Shown: positions 5,977-15,171 of the stretch, piece by piece
Layout: every line of letters begins with the position of its first letter
Numbering within the stretch: position 1 is the first letter of the stretch
Assembly: GCA_045539925.1 (NCBI GenBank)
Contig: JAZQGH010000145.1
Location: 1 to 64,000 of the forward strand
DNA length: 64,000 bases
Direction of reading: 5' to 3'
DNA from: SFWF01 sp045539925
GTDB lineage: Bacteria; Bacillota; Clostridia; Oscillospirales; Acutalibacteraceae
Notes under the pieces: generated by a model
The model's input: only the letters and a program-made list of their open reading frames with translations
Told to the model about the DNA's origin: nothing
The model's database searches: none
Made by a program: the position numbers and the translations under genes

Positions 5977-7512
5977 ATGGTTTCAAAAATTCGAAGTATC
6001 GGACTTTACGGAATGGAAGCATATTTGGTCGAAATAGAGGCAGATGTTTCCCGCGGACAACAGGCATTCGATATTGTCGGTCTGCCTGACTCTGCTGTGC
6101 GCGAATCCCGCGACCGTGTCCGTTCTGCAATAAAAAATTGCGGCTATAAATATCCCCTCGGTCATATCACGGTAAATCTTGCCCCTGCCGACATCCGCAA
6201 GGAAGGCTCTGTTTATGACCTGCCTGTCCTGCTTGCACTTCTCATTTCCAACAAGCAGATAGAGCCTACGGTAGATATGAGCGAAAGCATTTTTATCGGT
6301 GAGGTTTCTCTTGACGGAACTCTCAGAAGGGTTAACGGCATTCTTGCAATGGCGATAAGTGCCCGTGAAAACGGAGTCAAAAACTTCTTTGTTCCTGCCG
6401 AAAATGCCGCGGAGGGCTCGGTTGTAGAGGGGATAAACATTTACGGTGTAAAAAACATAGAAGAGGTCATATCCCATATCACAGGCTTTACGACCTTGTC
6501 TGCGCAACCACCCTTTGATATGTCAGGCGGCGCAAAAAAATGTGATTTTCTCGACTTTTCCGAGGTCAAGGGACAGGTGGCTGCCAAGAAAGCTTTGGAG
6601 ATTGCTGCTGCGGGCGGACATAATATTCTTCTCATCGGCAGCCCGGGAGCAGGTAAAAGTATGCTCGCAAAAAGGCTTCCCACCATTCTGCCCGAAATGA
6701 CCTTTGAAGAGTCTATAGAAACAACAAAAATACATTCTGTAGCAGGAATGCTCAACCCCGAAAATCCTCTGGTTTCGTTGAGACCCTTCCGTTCGCCTCA
6801 TCATACCGTCTCTTCAAGAGGAATATCGGGAGGAGGAATGGTTCCCCGTCCGGGAGAAATATCTCTTGCTCATAACGGAGTTCTGTTTTTAGACGAGCTT
6901 CCCGAATTCGACAGAGATGTAATGGAGGCTATGCGACAGCCTCTTGAGGACGGAAGGGTAACCATCTCCCGTGTGGCAGGCTCTCTTACATACCCAAGTG
7001 TTTTCACCCTTGTTGCGGCTATGAATCCCTGTCCTTGCGGATTTTACGGACATCCCACCCGTAAATGCATTTGTTCTCCCACGGCAGTGAGAAAATATCT
7101 TAACCGCATTTCTGGTCCTATGCTCGACCGACTTGATCTGCACATAGAGGTGCCTCCCGTTGACTATGCCTCACTCAAATCTGCCGCGCAGGAGGAAACA
7201 AGCGAAACCGTGCGTGAAAGGGTTAACCGTGCCCGAGAGATACAGAACAAACGGTATGAGGGTACGGGTATTAACTGTAATGCGCGTATACAACCGGGCA
7301 GACTTTCAGAGTTTTGTCATCTTTCGGTAGAAGCGGAAAATCTACTTAAAGCCTCCTTTGACCGTCTGGGGCTTTCAGCACGTGCCTATGACCGTATACT
7401 TAAGGTTTCAAGAACCATTGCAGATCTTGAAGGCAAGGAAACAATAGAGGTAACACATATTGCTCAGGCAATACAGTTCAGAAGTCTTGACCGCAAATAT
7501 TGGGAGGGCTGA
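5977..7512 (+). CDS. yifB: YifB/ComM-family magnesium-chelatase-like AAA+ ATPase
   Basis: 511 residues, the usual full length. The N-terminal Lon-like ChlI domain covers about 20-140, followed by a Walker A (GSPGAGKSM), a Walker B (VLFLDELPEF), and a cysteine-containing loop NPCPCGFYGH...KCIC, then the C-terminal helical domain. ComM is a hexameric helicase that extends branches during recombination in natural transformation; in non-competent species the role is unsettled. The start ATG follows TTTGAGGTG. It is transcribed alone. Confidence 0.93.
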   Translation: MVSKIRSIGLYGMEAYLVEIEADVSRGQQAFDIVGLPDSAVRESRDRVRSAIKNCGYKYPLGHITVNLAPADIRKEGSVYDLPVLLALLISNKQIEPTVDMSESIFIGEVSLDGTLRRVNGILAMAISARENGVKNFFVPAENAAEGSVVEGINIYGVKNIEEVISHITGFTTLSAQPPFDMSGGAKKCDFLDFSEVKGQVAAKKALEIAAAGGHNILLIGSPGAGKSMLAKRLPTILPEMTFEESIETTKIHSVAGMLNPENPLVSLRPFRSPHHTVSSRGISGGGMVPRPGEISLAHNGVLFLDELPEFDRDVMEAMRQPLEDGRVTISRVAGSLTYPSVFTLVAAMNPCPCGFYGHPTRKCICSPTAVRKYLNRISGPMLDRLDLHIEVPPVDYASLKSAAQEETSETVRERVNRAREIQNKRYEGTGINCNARIQPGRLSEFCHLSVEAENLLKASFDRLGLSARAYDRILKVSRTIADLEGKETIEVTHIAQAIQFRSLDRKYWEG

Positions 7513-7522
7513 CTTTTATTGT

Positions 7523-7552
7523 TTGACAAAACAGTATCGGATGTAGTATACT
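7523..7552 (+). promoter_or_regulatory. Promoter of the capsule control operon
   Basis: TTGACA (7523-7528), 18 bases, TATACT (7547-7552), 37 bases before the start codon of the first gene. Confidence 0.75.
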
Positions 7553-7588
7553 TAATTTGTTAAACTAGTATTTTGTTAGGAGCTTATC

Positions 7589-8305
7589 ATGGACGAAACA
7601 AAGAATTCTGCAACGGAATACATAGATCTTGCGCAGTTTGGCAGAGCACTTATTAAAAAGTGGTTTTTAATTGTTTGTGTGGGTGTTCTTGCTGCAACTA
7701 TAGGCTTTATTTACTCAAGCTTTTTTATTACACCGCTTTACAGCGCAAGGTCTACCATGCTTGTCGACCTTCGTAACAGCGTACACGACGATCTTTCGTC
7801 AGAGCAGGTCAATATTGCGCAAAAGTATGTAGATACATTTGCCTATATTATGGAAACCAATACAGTGCTCGAGCCTATTATTAAAGAGCTTGACCTTAAC
7901 GAGACGGTAACTTCGCTTGCAGCAAAGTTACACGTATCTCCTGTCGAAGATACACTCCTCATAAAGGTGTCTATACAGCATTACGACAGAGAGATTGCGC
8001 TTGACATCATAAAGGAGCTGGATAAAAAGGCTCCTGAGATCATAAATCAGCGCATCACATCGGGATATATTATAGAGGTCGAAAGCCCCACAGCATCGAC
8101 AGGTCCTGTAAGCCCCAATGTCACACGTTACACCATTATGGGCGGTGTGGTTGGAGTGCTCTTTATGGTGTTTGCTACTATAGTGCTCGAATTTTTCAAC
8201 AATAGGGTCAAATCTGTTGCCGAACTGCAGCGTATTATTGATGTGCCCATTCTTGGCGTCATTCCATCTACAGCCAATTTAGATTCAACAGGTAAAGGAG
8301 CGTAA
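7589..8305 (+). CDS. cpsC: Wzz/CpsC-type polysaccharide co-polymerase and kinase activator
   Basis: 238 residues with membrane segments at about 25-46 and 179-200 and a periplasm-facing domain between. A Pro-rich TGPVSPN motif stands just before the second segment, as in the Wzz family. In Gram-positives this protein controls chain length and its cytoplasmic end activates the separate tyrosine kinase, here encoded 4 bases downstream. It is first in a module kinase activator - kinase - phosphatase - dehydratase - thiamine pyrophosphokinase. Confidence 0.9.
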   Translation: MDETKNSATEYIDLAQFGRALIKKWFLIVCVGVLAATIGFIYSSFFITPLYSARSTMLVDLRNSVHDDLSSEQVNIAQKYVDTFAYIMETNTVLEPIIKELDLNETVTSLAAKLHVSPVEDTLLIKVSIQHYDREIALDIIKELDKKAPEIINQRITSGYIIEVESPTASTGPVSPNVTRYTIMGGVVGVLFMVFATIVLEFFNNRVKSVAELQRIIDVPILGVIPSTANLDSTGKGA

Positions 8306-8308
8306 AGT

Positions 8309-9040
8309 ATGTTTGCAAAAAAGAAAAAGAAACACACCTCCGAAACCTTTGAGGTGTTGGCTGAAAAATCTCCTTTCGTTTACAAAGAGGCATTCAAGTC
8401 CTTCCGTACAAATCTCGAATTTGTCTCCGCAACAGAAAACTGTAAAACCATAATGATGGCAAGTGCTCTCTCGGGTGAAGGAAAGACCACAGCCTCCATA
8501 AATATAGCAGTAGCTTTGGCTCAGAACGGAAAAAAGGTCCTTCTTTGCGACTGTGATCTTCGCCGTCCTAAGGTGCAGCGTTATCTTCGTATCAAGCACT
8601 CGGCTCATCTCGGTGTAAGCACCGTACTTGGCGGTACCACTGATATTGACAGCGCCATTGGCTATATCGAGGAGCTTGGAATTTACGTTATGCTTTCGGG
8701 TACCATACCTCCCAACCCGTCTGAGCTTTTAGCTTCCGAAAACTCCCGAAAAATGTTTGAAGAGCTTAAAACAAGGTTTGACTTCGTTATTTGCGATACA
8801 CCTCCTGTTGCTATCGTTGCAGATACCGTTGCTTTCAGCAAGTATATGGATGGTGCAATTCTTGTTGTCCGTCAGAACTATGCATCCCGTTCGCAGATAA
8901 CCGAAGCTGTAAATCGTCTTAAAACGGTGGATACCAACATTCTGGGTACCGTTCTCAACGATTACAATTCAAAAATCGACACATACTATAAATACGACAA
9001 GTATTATAGTAATTACTATTATGCTACAGACAGTAAATAA
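8309..9040 (+). CDS. cpsD: CpsD/CapB-type bacterial tyrosine autokinase
   Basis: 243 residues. Walker A LSGEGKT (about 54-60), Walker A' LLCDCDLRRP (78-87) and Walker B FVICDTPP (159-166) are those of BY-kinases. The C-terminal tail carries a tyrosine cluster (Y226, 227, 229, 232, 233, 236-238) as autophosphorylation sites. With CpsC it would sense and drive polysaccharide assembly at the membrane. The phosphatase gene starts 20 bases inside its 3' end, which suggests translational coupling. Confidence 0.93.
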   Translation: MFAKKKKKHTSETFEVLAEKSPFVYKEAFKSFRTNLEFVSATENCKTIMMASALSGEGKTTASINIAVALAQNGKKVLLCDCDLRRPKVQRYLRIKHSAHLGVSTVLGGTTDIDSAIGYIEELGIYVMLSGTIPPNPSELLASENSRKMFEELKTRFDFVICDTPPVAIVADTVAFSKYMDGAILVVRQNYASRSQITEAVNRLKTVDTNILGTVLNDYNSKIDTYYKYDKYYSNYYYATDSK

Positions 9041-9737
9041 CCGTCTTGCAGATATTCATACCCATATTCTTCCGCAGATGGACGACGGAGCCCAAACGGT
9101 GGAAGAATCAATAAAGCTTCTGCTGGAACTTTCGCGTCAGGGGGTTACCGATGTTGTTTTCACCCCTCATTTCGACATTTGTAAAGAATCCGTAGAGGCT
9201 TTTTGTCAGCGTCGCGCAGCCTCTTTCGAGCGGCTTTGCCGTGAGCTTGAGATTACGGGACTTTGCAGTTCTTTAAAACTACATCTCGGCGCAGAGGTGA
9301 GATATGACCCAAACCTCATTTATGCTGATACTCAAAAGCTTTGCATAGGCAATACCTCTTATCTTTTGCTTGAGCTTACAGGAACCTATCCGTTTAATTT
9401 TGAAAACACCGTAAATTTTTTGTTCTCTCGTGGAATAATCCCCATTCTTGCCCATATCGAAAGATATAACTATCTTTATTCCGACACCGCACTTCTCGAC
9501 AGTCTGCTTGAAGACGGTGTAGTAACCCAGTGCAACGCATCATCACTTTTTAGCCACCGTTATGCTGCGGTTATAAAAAAACTGATAAAGAGGGGATGTG
9601 TGCATTTTCTCGCGTCAGACACACACAGTCTTGAAAAACGTCCGCCCCAGCTTGCTGATGCACTTAAAAAGCTCAAAAAGCATCGCGATTATTTCATCTC
9701 AAACTCTGAAAAGCTCATTTCTGATGAGCTTGTGTGA
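9021..9737 (+). CDS. cpsB: CpsB/YwqE-type PHP-domain tyrosine phosphatase
   Basis: 238 residues of the PHP fold. Metal-binding motifs are visible: DIHTHILPQMDDGA near the N terminus, HFD, HIERY, and the C-terminal ASDTHSLEKRPP. It would dephosphorylate the CpsD tyrosine cluster. No strong ribosome site precedes the ATG, which overlaps the kinase gene, fitting coupled translation. Confidence 0.92.
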   Translation: MLQTVNNRLADIHTHILPQMDDGAQTVEESIKLLLELSRQGVTDVVFTPHFDICKESVEAFCQRRAASFERLCRELEITGLCSSLKLHLGAEVRYDPNLIYADTQKLCIGNTSYLLLELTGTYPFNFENTVNFLFSRGIIPILAHIERYNYLYSDTALLDSLLEDGVVTQCNASSLFSHRYAAVIKKLIKRGCVHFLASDTHSLEKRPPQLADALKKLKKHRDYFISNSEKLISDELV

Positions 9738-9795
9738 TTTTCCAAAATATTTCATATAACAGGCATAACGCCTTTTATTATCAATCGGAGGCAAT

Positions 9796-11733
9796 ATGAT
9801 TAAATCATCTTTTCTTCGTAGAGTTACCCTTGCGGTACTCGACCTAATTTGTTTTATCGTAATTTTCTTCGCATCCGCCATAATTACCGAATTTTTTTCC
9901 AGTACCAGTGTTAAACTGGGTCCCACATACGGTTATCTTATAACCGCGTGTATTTTTGCGGGTTGTCTTTTTGGGGCAAGACTGCTTTTGTCGGTTTATA
10001 CAAATGTCTGGAGATATGCAAACTCCAAGGCATATATTACAATGGTACTTTCCGATTTTATCGGAGGTTTTTCGGCACTTCTTATTTCCTATGCTCTGGA
10101 TGCTTATTCCCTTTATATGGGAATTTGGCAAAGTGCCTCATTGGTTGCTTTCTTCTGTCTCACAACCTTGACCCTTCGTTTCGGTTATCAGCAGTTCTAT
10201 CGCCATTTCAATTTAAATCTCGATTATCTTAACAAAATCGGGGTGGCAATAGTCGGCGCAGGACAGGTGGGAACGCTTCTTGCGGAGGAACTTAAATACA
10301 ACTCTAATTCCCACTACCGCCCAATTTGTTTTATTGACAAACGCGCCGATAAAATAGGCGGAAAAATATCTGACATTCGGGTCTATAAGGAAGACGAGCA
10401 TATTATTTCTAAAATTAAGGACCTTCCTGTACAGGAGATATTCATAGCTCTTCCCAACATCGACAGTGATACCGCCAAAGAACTGTTAGATTTTTACTCG
10501 CAGACGGGCTGTAAGGTAAAACTTTACGATTTCCCCATAAACCAGAGCGAAAGCGAAGAGAATTCCAAGCGTATCCTTCGTCCTTTCAACATTGAAGACC
10601 TTCTTTTCCGTAATGCACTTAAAATAACCGACAGGGGAATGAATTCGTATTATAGAGGCAAAACTGTCCTTGTAACGGGTGGCGGTGGCTCAATTGGAAG
10701 TGAGATCTGCCGTCAGATAGCAAAAAGACGCCCTAAAAAGCTTATCATACTTGACATTTATGAGAATAATGCCTACGATATTCAGCAGGAGCTTGTTCGC
10801 AGATATAAGGATAAGTTTGATCTTGCAGTAGAGATTGCCTCGGTCCGCGATACTGACAGAATTGACGCAATATTCGACTTCTACAGACCGCAGATAGTAT
10901 TCCACGCCGCAGCTCACAAGCATGTTCCCTTAATGGAGCACAGCGGCTGCGAGGCAATAAAAAACAATGTTTTCGGCACCTACAATGTGGCAAACATATC
11001 CGAAAAATACGGCGTTGAAAAATTTATTCTCATTTCTACCGACAAAGCGGTAAATCCCACAAATATTATGGGTGCTACAAAGCGTCTGTGCGAAATGCTT
11101 GTTCAGTGCCGCACCGATAGCGAAACCTCCTTTGCAAGTGTGCGTTTCGGTAATGTGCTGGGCTCCAATGGCTCAGTAATTCCGCTGTTTAAGGATCAGA
11201 TTGAAAAGGGCGGACCTATTACCATAACCGACAAGCGTATAGTACGCTACTTTATGACCATACCCGAAGCTACTCAGCTGGTTATGGAGGCAGGCTTCTT
11301 AGCCGACAGGGGAGAGCTTTTTGTCCTTGATATGGGACAGCCTATAAAAATACTCGACCTTGCCGAAAATATGATAAAACTTTCAGGTCTTCGTCCTTAT
11401 GAGGATATTGATATTGTTGAGGTAGGTCTCCGTCCCGGTGAAAAGCTTTATGAGGAGCTTCTCATAAAAACAGAAACTCTGGATAAAACCGAAAACAACC
11501 TTATTTTTATCGAGCGTGACCATCCCATCAGCCGTAAAGAGGTGGAGGACAAGCTTACCGTTCTGCGCAATGTTCTTGCCGATGCCAAAACCGAGATTGA
11601 TTCTTCAAGGGTAAAACGTGCGATGAAAGAAGTGGTATCCACCTATCAGGATCCCGACGAGGTAAACTGCAAGGCGGACCAGTCTGAGGAAATGAAAAAC
11701 ACAAAGGTCTTAACCGGTTCGGTGAATTCGTAA
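9796..11733 (+). CDS. FlaA1/CapD/PglF-family membrane NDP-sugar 4,6-dehydratase
   Basis: 645 residues: four N-terminal membrane segments (about 10-130), a first Rossmann domain (VGAGQVGTLLAEEL), and an SDR domain with TGGGGSIGS (about 289-297). The active-site stretch STDKAVNPTNIMGATKR (about 414-430) has Met in place of the usual SDR Tyr, as in WbpM/PglF. The family makes UDP-4-keto-6-deoxy-GlcNAc for rare amino sugars. Its position after the kinase and phosphatase suggests it primes the controlled polymer. No sugar transferase is next to it. Confidence 0.9.
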   Translation: MIKSSFLRRVTLAVLDLICFIVIFFASAIITEFFSSTSVKLGPTYGYLITACIFAGCLFGARLLLSVYTNVWRYANSKAYITMVLSDFIGGFSALLISYALDAYSLYMGIWQSASLVAFFCLTTLTLRFGYQQFYRHFNLNLDYLNKIGVAIVGAGQVGTLLAEELKYNSNSHYRPICFIDKRADKIGGKISDIRVYKEDEHIISKIKDLPVQEIFIALPNIDSDTAKELLDFYSQTGCKVKLYDFPINQSESEENSKRILRPFNIEDLLFRNALKITDRGMNSYYRGKTVLVTGGGGSIGSEICRQIAKRRPKKLIILDIYENNAYDIQQELVRRYKDKFDLAVEIASVRDTDRIDAIFDFYRPQIVFHAAAHKHVPLMEHSGCEAIKNNVFGTYNVANISEKYGVEKFILISTDKAVNPTNIMGATKRLCEMLVQCRTDSETSFASVRFGNVLGSNGSVIPLFKDQIEKGGPITITDKRIVRYFMTIPEATQLVMEAGFLADRGELFVLDMGQPIKILDLAENMIKLSGLRPYEDIDIVEVGLRPGEKLYEELLIKTETLDKTENNLIFIERDHPISRKEVEDKLTVLRNVLADAKTEIDSSRVKRAMKEVVSTYQDPDEVNCKADQSEEMKNTKVLTGSVNS

Positions 11734-12366
11734 ATGAAAATATGTTATATTATCGGGGCAGGAGATCTGCCCCTGCTTTATATAAAAAAAGAAGATTCCT
11801 TTATAATTGCGGCAGACGGAGGACTCGGTAAGCTCGGAGATATCATACCTGATATTACCGTCGGAGATTTCGACTCCTTAGGCTTTGTTCCCGAAAATGA
11901 TAATACAGTGGTGTTGCCTGTGGAAAAAGATGTTACCGATATGAAATATGCAGTAAATATGGGCATAATAAATGGGTGCAACACCTTTGTACTGTACGGC
12001 GGTACAGGCGGCAGACCCGACCATACCTTTGCAAACTACGCTCTTCTTTGCGGACTTGCCGAAAAGGGTAAAACGGGGTATCTTATCGGAGACAAATTTG
12101 TTGCAACCGCAATTAAAGACGGCGTGTATACTCTGCCCTTAAAGCAAAGCGGAACAGTCTCGATTTTTGCAGCAGGAGATAAGGCGGAGGGTGTAAGTAT
12201 AAAAGGACTTAAGTACCTTTTAGATAATCACACACTAACCTTTTCAAATCCTATCGGCGTCAGCAATTCCTTTATCGGGGAGCAGGCTGAGGTTTCTGTA
12301 AAAAACGGAACGTTGCTTATAATGTGGGAAGAAAATAATATAAAGGAATTTATTGACAATCTGTAA
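11734..12366 (+). CDS. thiN: Thiamine pyrophosphokinase
   Basis: 210 residues. It shows the TPK signature motifs: IIAADGGLGKL, ITVGDFDSLG, the acidic EKDVTDMKYA and YGGTGGRPDHTFANY. It converts thiamine and ATP to thiamine diphosphate. The ATG follows the stop of the FlaA1-like gene with no gap, so it is co-transcribed with the capsule genes. The thiamine importer gene follows from its own riboswitch promoter, which starts inside the last codons of this gene. Confidence 0.93.
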   Translation: MKICYIIGAGDLPLLYIKKEDSFIIAADGGLGKLGDIIPDITVGDFDSLGFVPENDNTVVLPVEKDVTDMKYAVNMGIINGCNTFVLYGGTGGRPDHTFANYALLCGLAEKGKTGYLIGDKFVATAIKDGVYTLPLKQSGTVSIFAAGDKAEGVSIKGLKYLLDNHTLTFSNPIGVSNSFIGEQAEVSVKNGTLLIMWEENNIKEFIDNL

Positions 12367-12381
12367 CAAAAAGGATATAAT
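12353..12381 (+). promoter_or_regulatory. Consensus promoter of the TPP riboswitch
   Basis: TTGACA (12353-12358), 17 bases, TATAAT (12376-12381): a perfect consensus lying across the stop codon of thiN. Confidence 0.85.
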
Positions 12382-12414
12382 AACTATTGCCGAACAGAAA
12401 ATTCAATATTTTAA

Positions 12415-12545
12415 TCAGGGGTGCCGCAAGGCTGAGATGAGTGACACTCAAACCCTTTAACCTGATATGGATAATGCCGTCGTAGGGAGATTATATTCTA
12501 GATAAAATTATTACCGCACGGATAAATTCTGTGCGGTAATTTTTT
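12415..12545 (+). promoter_or_regulatory. TPP riboswitch (THI element) with terminator
   Basis: The conserved elements are present in order: GGGGTGCC, GGCTGAGATGA, ACCCTTTAACCTGATATGG and ATAATGCCGTCGTAGGGAG (12415-12491). A terminator follows: ATTACCGCAC (12510-12519) pairs with GTGCGGTAAT (12531-12540), then TTTTT. Thiamine diphosphate binding should stop transcription before thiT. Confidence 0.96.
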
Positions 12546-12612
12546 ATCTGAGCGCAAAAACGCTTCGGCCAAAGCACATTTGCCTTTCGGATAAAGGAAA
12601 GGAGAAATTATA

Positions 12613-13185
12613 ATGCACAAAAACAACCTAAGAAGACTTACCGTCAGCGCAATATTTATTGCCCTTGCAACGGTTTTAAGCCTTGTAAAAATCTGGACGA
12701 ACCCTTGGGGCGGAAGCGTTACTCTGCTCAGTATGGTGCCGATTGTTCTGCTTTCGGTTATGTTTGGTGTTCCTTGGGGGCTCTTTTCCTCCTTTGTTTA
12801 TGCCGTTCTTCAAATCGGTGTAGATATTGCAGGAATGATGAGCTGGGGAATGGACATAAGGATGTGGATAGGAGCCATAGTCTTCGACTATCTTTTGGCG
12901 TATGCCTCGATAGGCTTTGCAGGTGCTTTCAGAAAACATAAGGCGGCAGGCGTGTGCATCGGTACCGCTATGGCTCTTTTAATAAGGTTTATAAGCCACT
13001 TTATTTCGGGATATATTTTCTTCGATATCTGGATGCCTGAAACCTTTTCAAACCCTGCAATATATTCGATAGTTTATAACGGAACATATATGCTTCCCGA
13101 GCTTATAACAACGGTAATTGCAATACTTATACTGTATAAATTAAATGCAGTAAAGCGTATGTGCGAAATGATAAATCGGCAATAA
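12613..13185 (+). CDS. thiT: ThiT, thiamine-binding S component of an ECF transporter
   Basis: 190 residues, about six membrane segments. The NPWGGSVTLLSMVPI loop, the Trp-rich MSWGMDIRMW region and the YNGTYMLPELI end match ThiT. It binds thiamine and works with the shared EcfA/A'/T module, which is not in this window. It is controlled by the TPP riboswitch directly upstream; ribosome site AAAGGAG. Confidence 0.94.
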   Translation: MHKNNLRRLTVSAIFIALATVLSLVKIWTNPWGGSVTLLSMVPIVLLSVMFGVPWGLFSSFVYAVLQIGVDIAGMMSWGMDIRMWIGAIVFDYLLAYASIGFAGAFRKHKAAGVCIGTAMALLIRFISHFISGYIFFDIWMPETFSNPAIYSIVYNGTYMLPELITTVIAILILYKLNAVKRMCEMINRQ

Positions 13186-13203
13186 AACAGATAGAATGAT
13201 TAT

Positions 13204-13243
13204 AAAAGGAAGTGTGCGCTATTAACTGCGTATGCTTCCTTTT
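13204..13243 (+). terminator. Hairpin after thiT
   Basis: AAAAGGAAG (13204-13212) pairs with CTTCCTTTT (13235-13243). The U-rich tail is only the arm itself. Confidence 0.6.
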
Positions 13244-13314
13244 AACTTTAAGATGAATTTTTCGGTTTTTTCTTTGCATATTATTCAGTGTTGCCGTTTT
13301 TAATCGATTTTTAC

Positions 13315-13343
13315 TTGACTTTATAGAGGGCTGGGTTTAAAAT
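13315..13343 (+). promoter_or_regulatory. Promoter of the aldolase gene
   Basis: TTGACT (13315-13320), 17 bases, TAAAAT (13338-13343). Confidence 0.65.
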
Positions 13344-13376
13344 AAAAAAGTAAAAATTTTTTAAAGGAGAGTCCTT

Positions 13377-14339
13377 ATGAATCCTGTTTTAGAAGAAATC
13401 AGCAAGGTTGGCCTTGTCCCCGTTATTAAGCTTAATGACCCTGATAAGGCCGTACCTCTTGTAAATGCCCTTAAAAAGGGCGGAATTCCCGTGGCTGAGG
13501 TTACATTCCGTGCTGCAGGTGCCGACAGAGCTATCGCAAATATCGCTAAAGAGGCTCCCGATATTTTAGTCGGTGCGGGAACCGTTGTTACCCTCGACCA
13601 GTGTAAGGCTGCTATTGCTGCAGGTGCAAAATATATCATCTCCCCCGGCTTTGACCCCGAGATCGTGGGCTACTGTGTGGAGAATAATATTCCCGTCACC
13701 CCAGGTTGCACGAATCCAAGCGAAGTGTCTATTGCTCAGAAAATGGGTCTTGAGGTTGTTAAATTCTTCCCTGCAGAGGCTGCAGGCGGACTCAAAGTGC
13801 TTAAAGCCCTTGCAGGTCCCTTCCCCAATATGCGCTTTATCCCCACAGGCGGAATTTCCACCGCAAACTTAAACGAATATCTTGCCTTCCCCAAGATCAT
13901 TGCTTGTGGCGGCAGCTGGATGGTTCCCGAAAAGCTTGTTGATAACTGCGAGTGGGACGCTATTACAGAACTTGCTAAAGAAGCCGTTCTTACTATGCTT
14001 GATGTTAAGATTAAGCATATCGGCATAAACTCTAAGGATGAGGAGGAGTGCAAAAAGACTGCAGGACTTCTCTCTACTATTTGTGGCAAGCCTCAGGACG
14101 TTCGTTCTAAGTCGATATTTGCAGGTAAAGAGTTTGAGGTTATGAAGTTTATGGGCGTAGGCAAGTGCGGTCATATCGGACTTTCAGTTACCTCTGTTAA
14201 GCGCGCAGTTCGTTTCTTTGAGTCTCAGGGCTTCAAGTTTAATTACGATTCTGTCACCACCGACGATAAGGGTAATATGAACTTCATCTACTTTAAGGAC
14301 GAAATCGGCGGTTTCGGCATCCACCTTGTAAATGCATAA
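13377..14339 (+). CDS. KDPG/KHG aldolase fused to a VOC-like C-terminal domain
   Basis: 320 residues against ~205-215 for ordinary KDPG aldolases. Residues 1-205 form the TIM barrel with AEVTFR (Glu41, Arg45), GAGTV, the Schiff-base Lys129 in EVVKFFPAEA, and PTGGIS. It would cleave 2-keto-3-deoxy-6-phosphogluconate or 4-hydroxy-2-oxoglutarate. Residues ~211-320 have two units starting KHIGINS and GHIGLSVTSVKRAVRFFESQGF, the pattern of the glyoxalase/VOC fold. What the second domain binds is unknown. The gene stands alone between its own promoter and terminator. Confidence 0.85.
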   Translation: MNPVLEEISKVGLVPVIKLNDPDKAVPLVNALKKGGIPVAEVTFRAAGADRAIANIAKEAPDILVGAGTVVTLDQCKAAIAAGAKYIISPGFDPEIVGYCVENNIPVTPGCTNPSEVSIAQKMGLEVVKFFPAEAAGGLKVLKALAGPFPNMRFIPTGGISTANLNEYLAFPKIIACGGSWMVPEKLVDNCEWDAITELAKEAVLTMLDVKIKHIGINSKDEEECKKTAGLLSTICGKPQDVRSKSIFAGKEFEVMKFMGVGKCGHIGLSVTSVKRAVRFFESQGFKFNYDSVTTDDKGNMNFIYFKDEIGGFGIHLVNA

Positions 14340-14344
14340 AATTT

Positions 14345-14372
14345 AAGGAGTTCCTTTCAGGACTCCTTTTTT
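14345..14372 (+). terminator. Terminator of the aldolase gene
   Basis: AAGGAGTTCC pairs with GGACTCCTT across TTTCA and is followed by six T. Confidence 0.85.
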
Positions 14373-14460
14373 ATTGCAAACTTTGTCGGTTTGTGTTAAT
14401 ATATTCTAATAAGTTGGATTTCTGTGCATAATATATCTATTCGGCTTATGGAGGAAAACA

Positions 14461-15171
14461 ATGTTAAAACTTGAAAATATTTATTATAGCGTAGGCGGTG
14501 CCGATATTATAAACGGCATTACTATGGAAATAGACGAGCGCTTTGTGGCAATAACAGGTCCCAACGGAAGCGGTAAGTCGACCCTTGCTAAAATAATTGC
14601 AGGTATTATCACCCCTACCTCGGGTAAAATCTACCTCGACGGTGAGGATATTACCGATATGTCTATTACCGAGCGTGCAAACAAGGGCATCAGCTTCGCC
14701 TTTCAGCAACCTGTCCGTTTTAAGGGAATTACGGTAAAAGACCTTATATCTCTCGCTTCGGGCAAAAAACTCACAATCACAGAGGCTTGCGAGTATTTAA
14801 GCGAAGTAGGTCTTTGCGCCAGAGATTATATAAACCGCGAGGTAAATGCTTCTCTTTCGGGCGGTGAGCTTAAAAGAATAGAAATCGCAATGGTAAATGC
14901 CCGCGGAACTAAGCTTTCGGTCTTTGACGAGCCCGAGGCAGGAATTGACCTCTGGTCCTTCCAGAACCTTATCAAGGTGTTTGAAAAAATGTATGAGAAG
15001 AACAAGGGCTCTATACTTATAATCTCTCATCAGGAGAGAATTCTCGACATTGCCGACAAGATTTTAGTGCTTAAAGCAGGTAAAATCGATAAAATCGGCA
15101 CAAAGGACGAAATTATGCCCTCCCTTTTAGGAATTGATACGGGCTGTCGCTATGTACAGGAGGATAAATAA
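14461..15171 (+). CDS. sufC: SufC-type ABC ATPase for Fe-S cluster assembly
   Basis: 236 residues. Walker A GPNGSGKST, signature LSGGELKR and Walker B LSVFDEPEAGID are present; the GID after Walker B is the SufC form. It powers the SufB scaffold. The next gene encodes the only scaffold partner and its start overlaps this stop by one base. No sufD, sufS or sufU is adjacent, so this is the minimal two-gene arrangement (called SMS, SUF-like minimal system, in recent literature). Ribosome site GGAGG. Confidence 0.92.
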   Translation: MLKLENIYYSVGGADIINGITMEIDERFVAITGPNGSGKSTLAKIIAGIITPTSGKIYLDGEDITDMSITERANKGISFAFQQPVRFKGITVKDLISLASGKKLTITEACEYLSEVGLCARDYINREVNASLSGGELKRIEIAMVNARGTKLSVFDEPEAGIDLWSFQNLIKVFEKMYEKNKGSILIISHQERILDIADKILVLKAGKIDKIGTKDEIMPSLLGIDTGCRYVQEDK

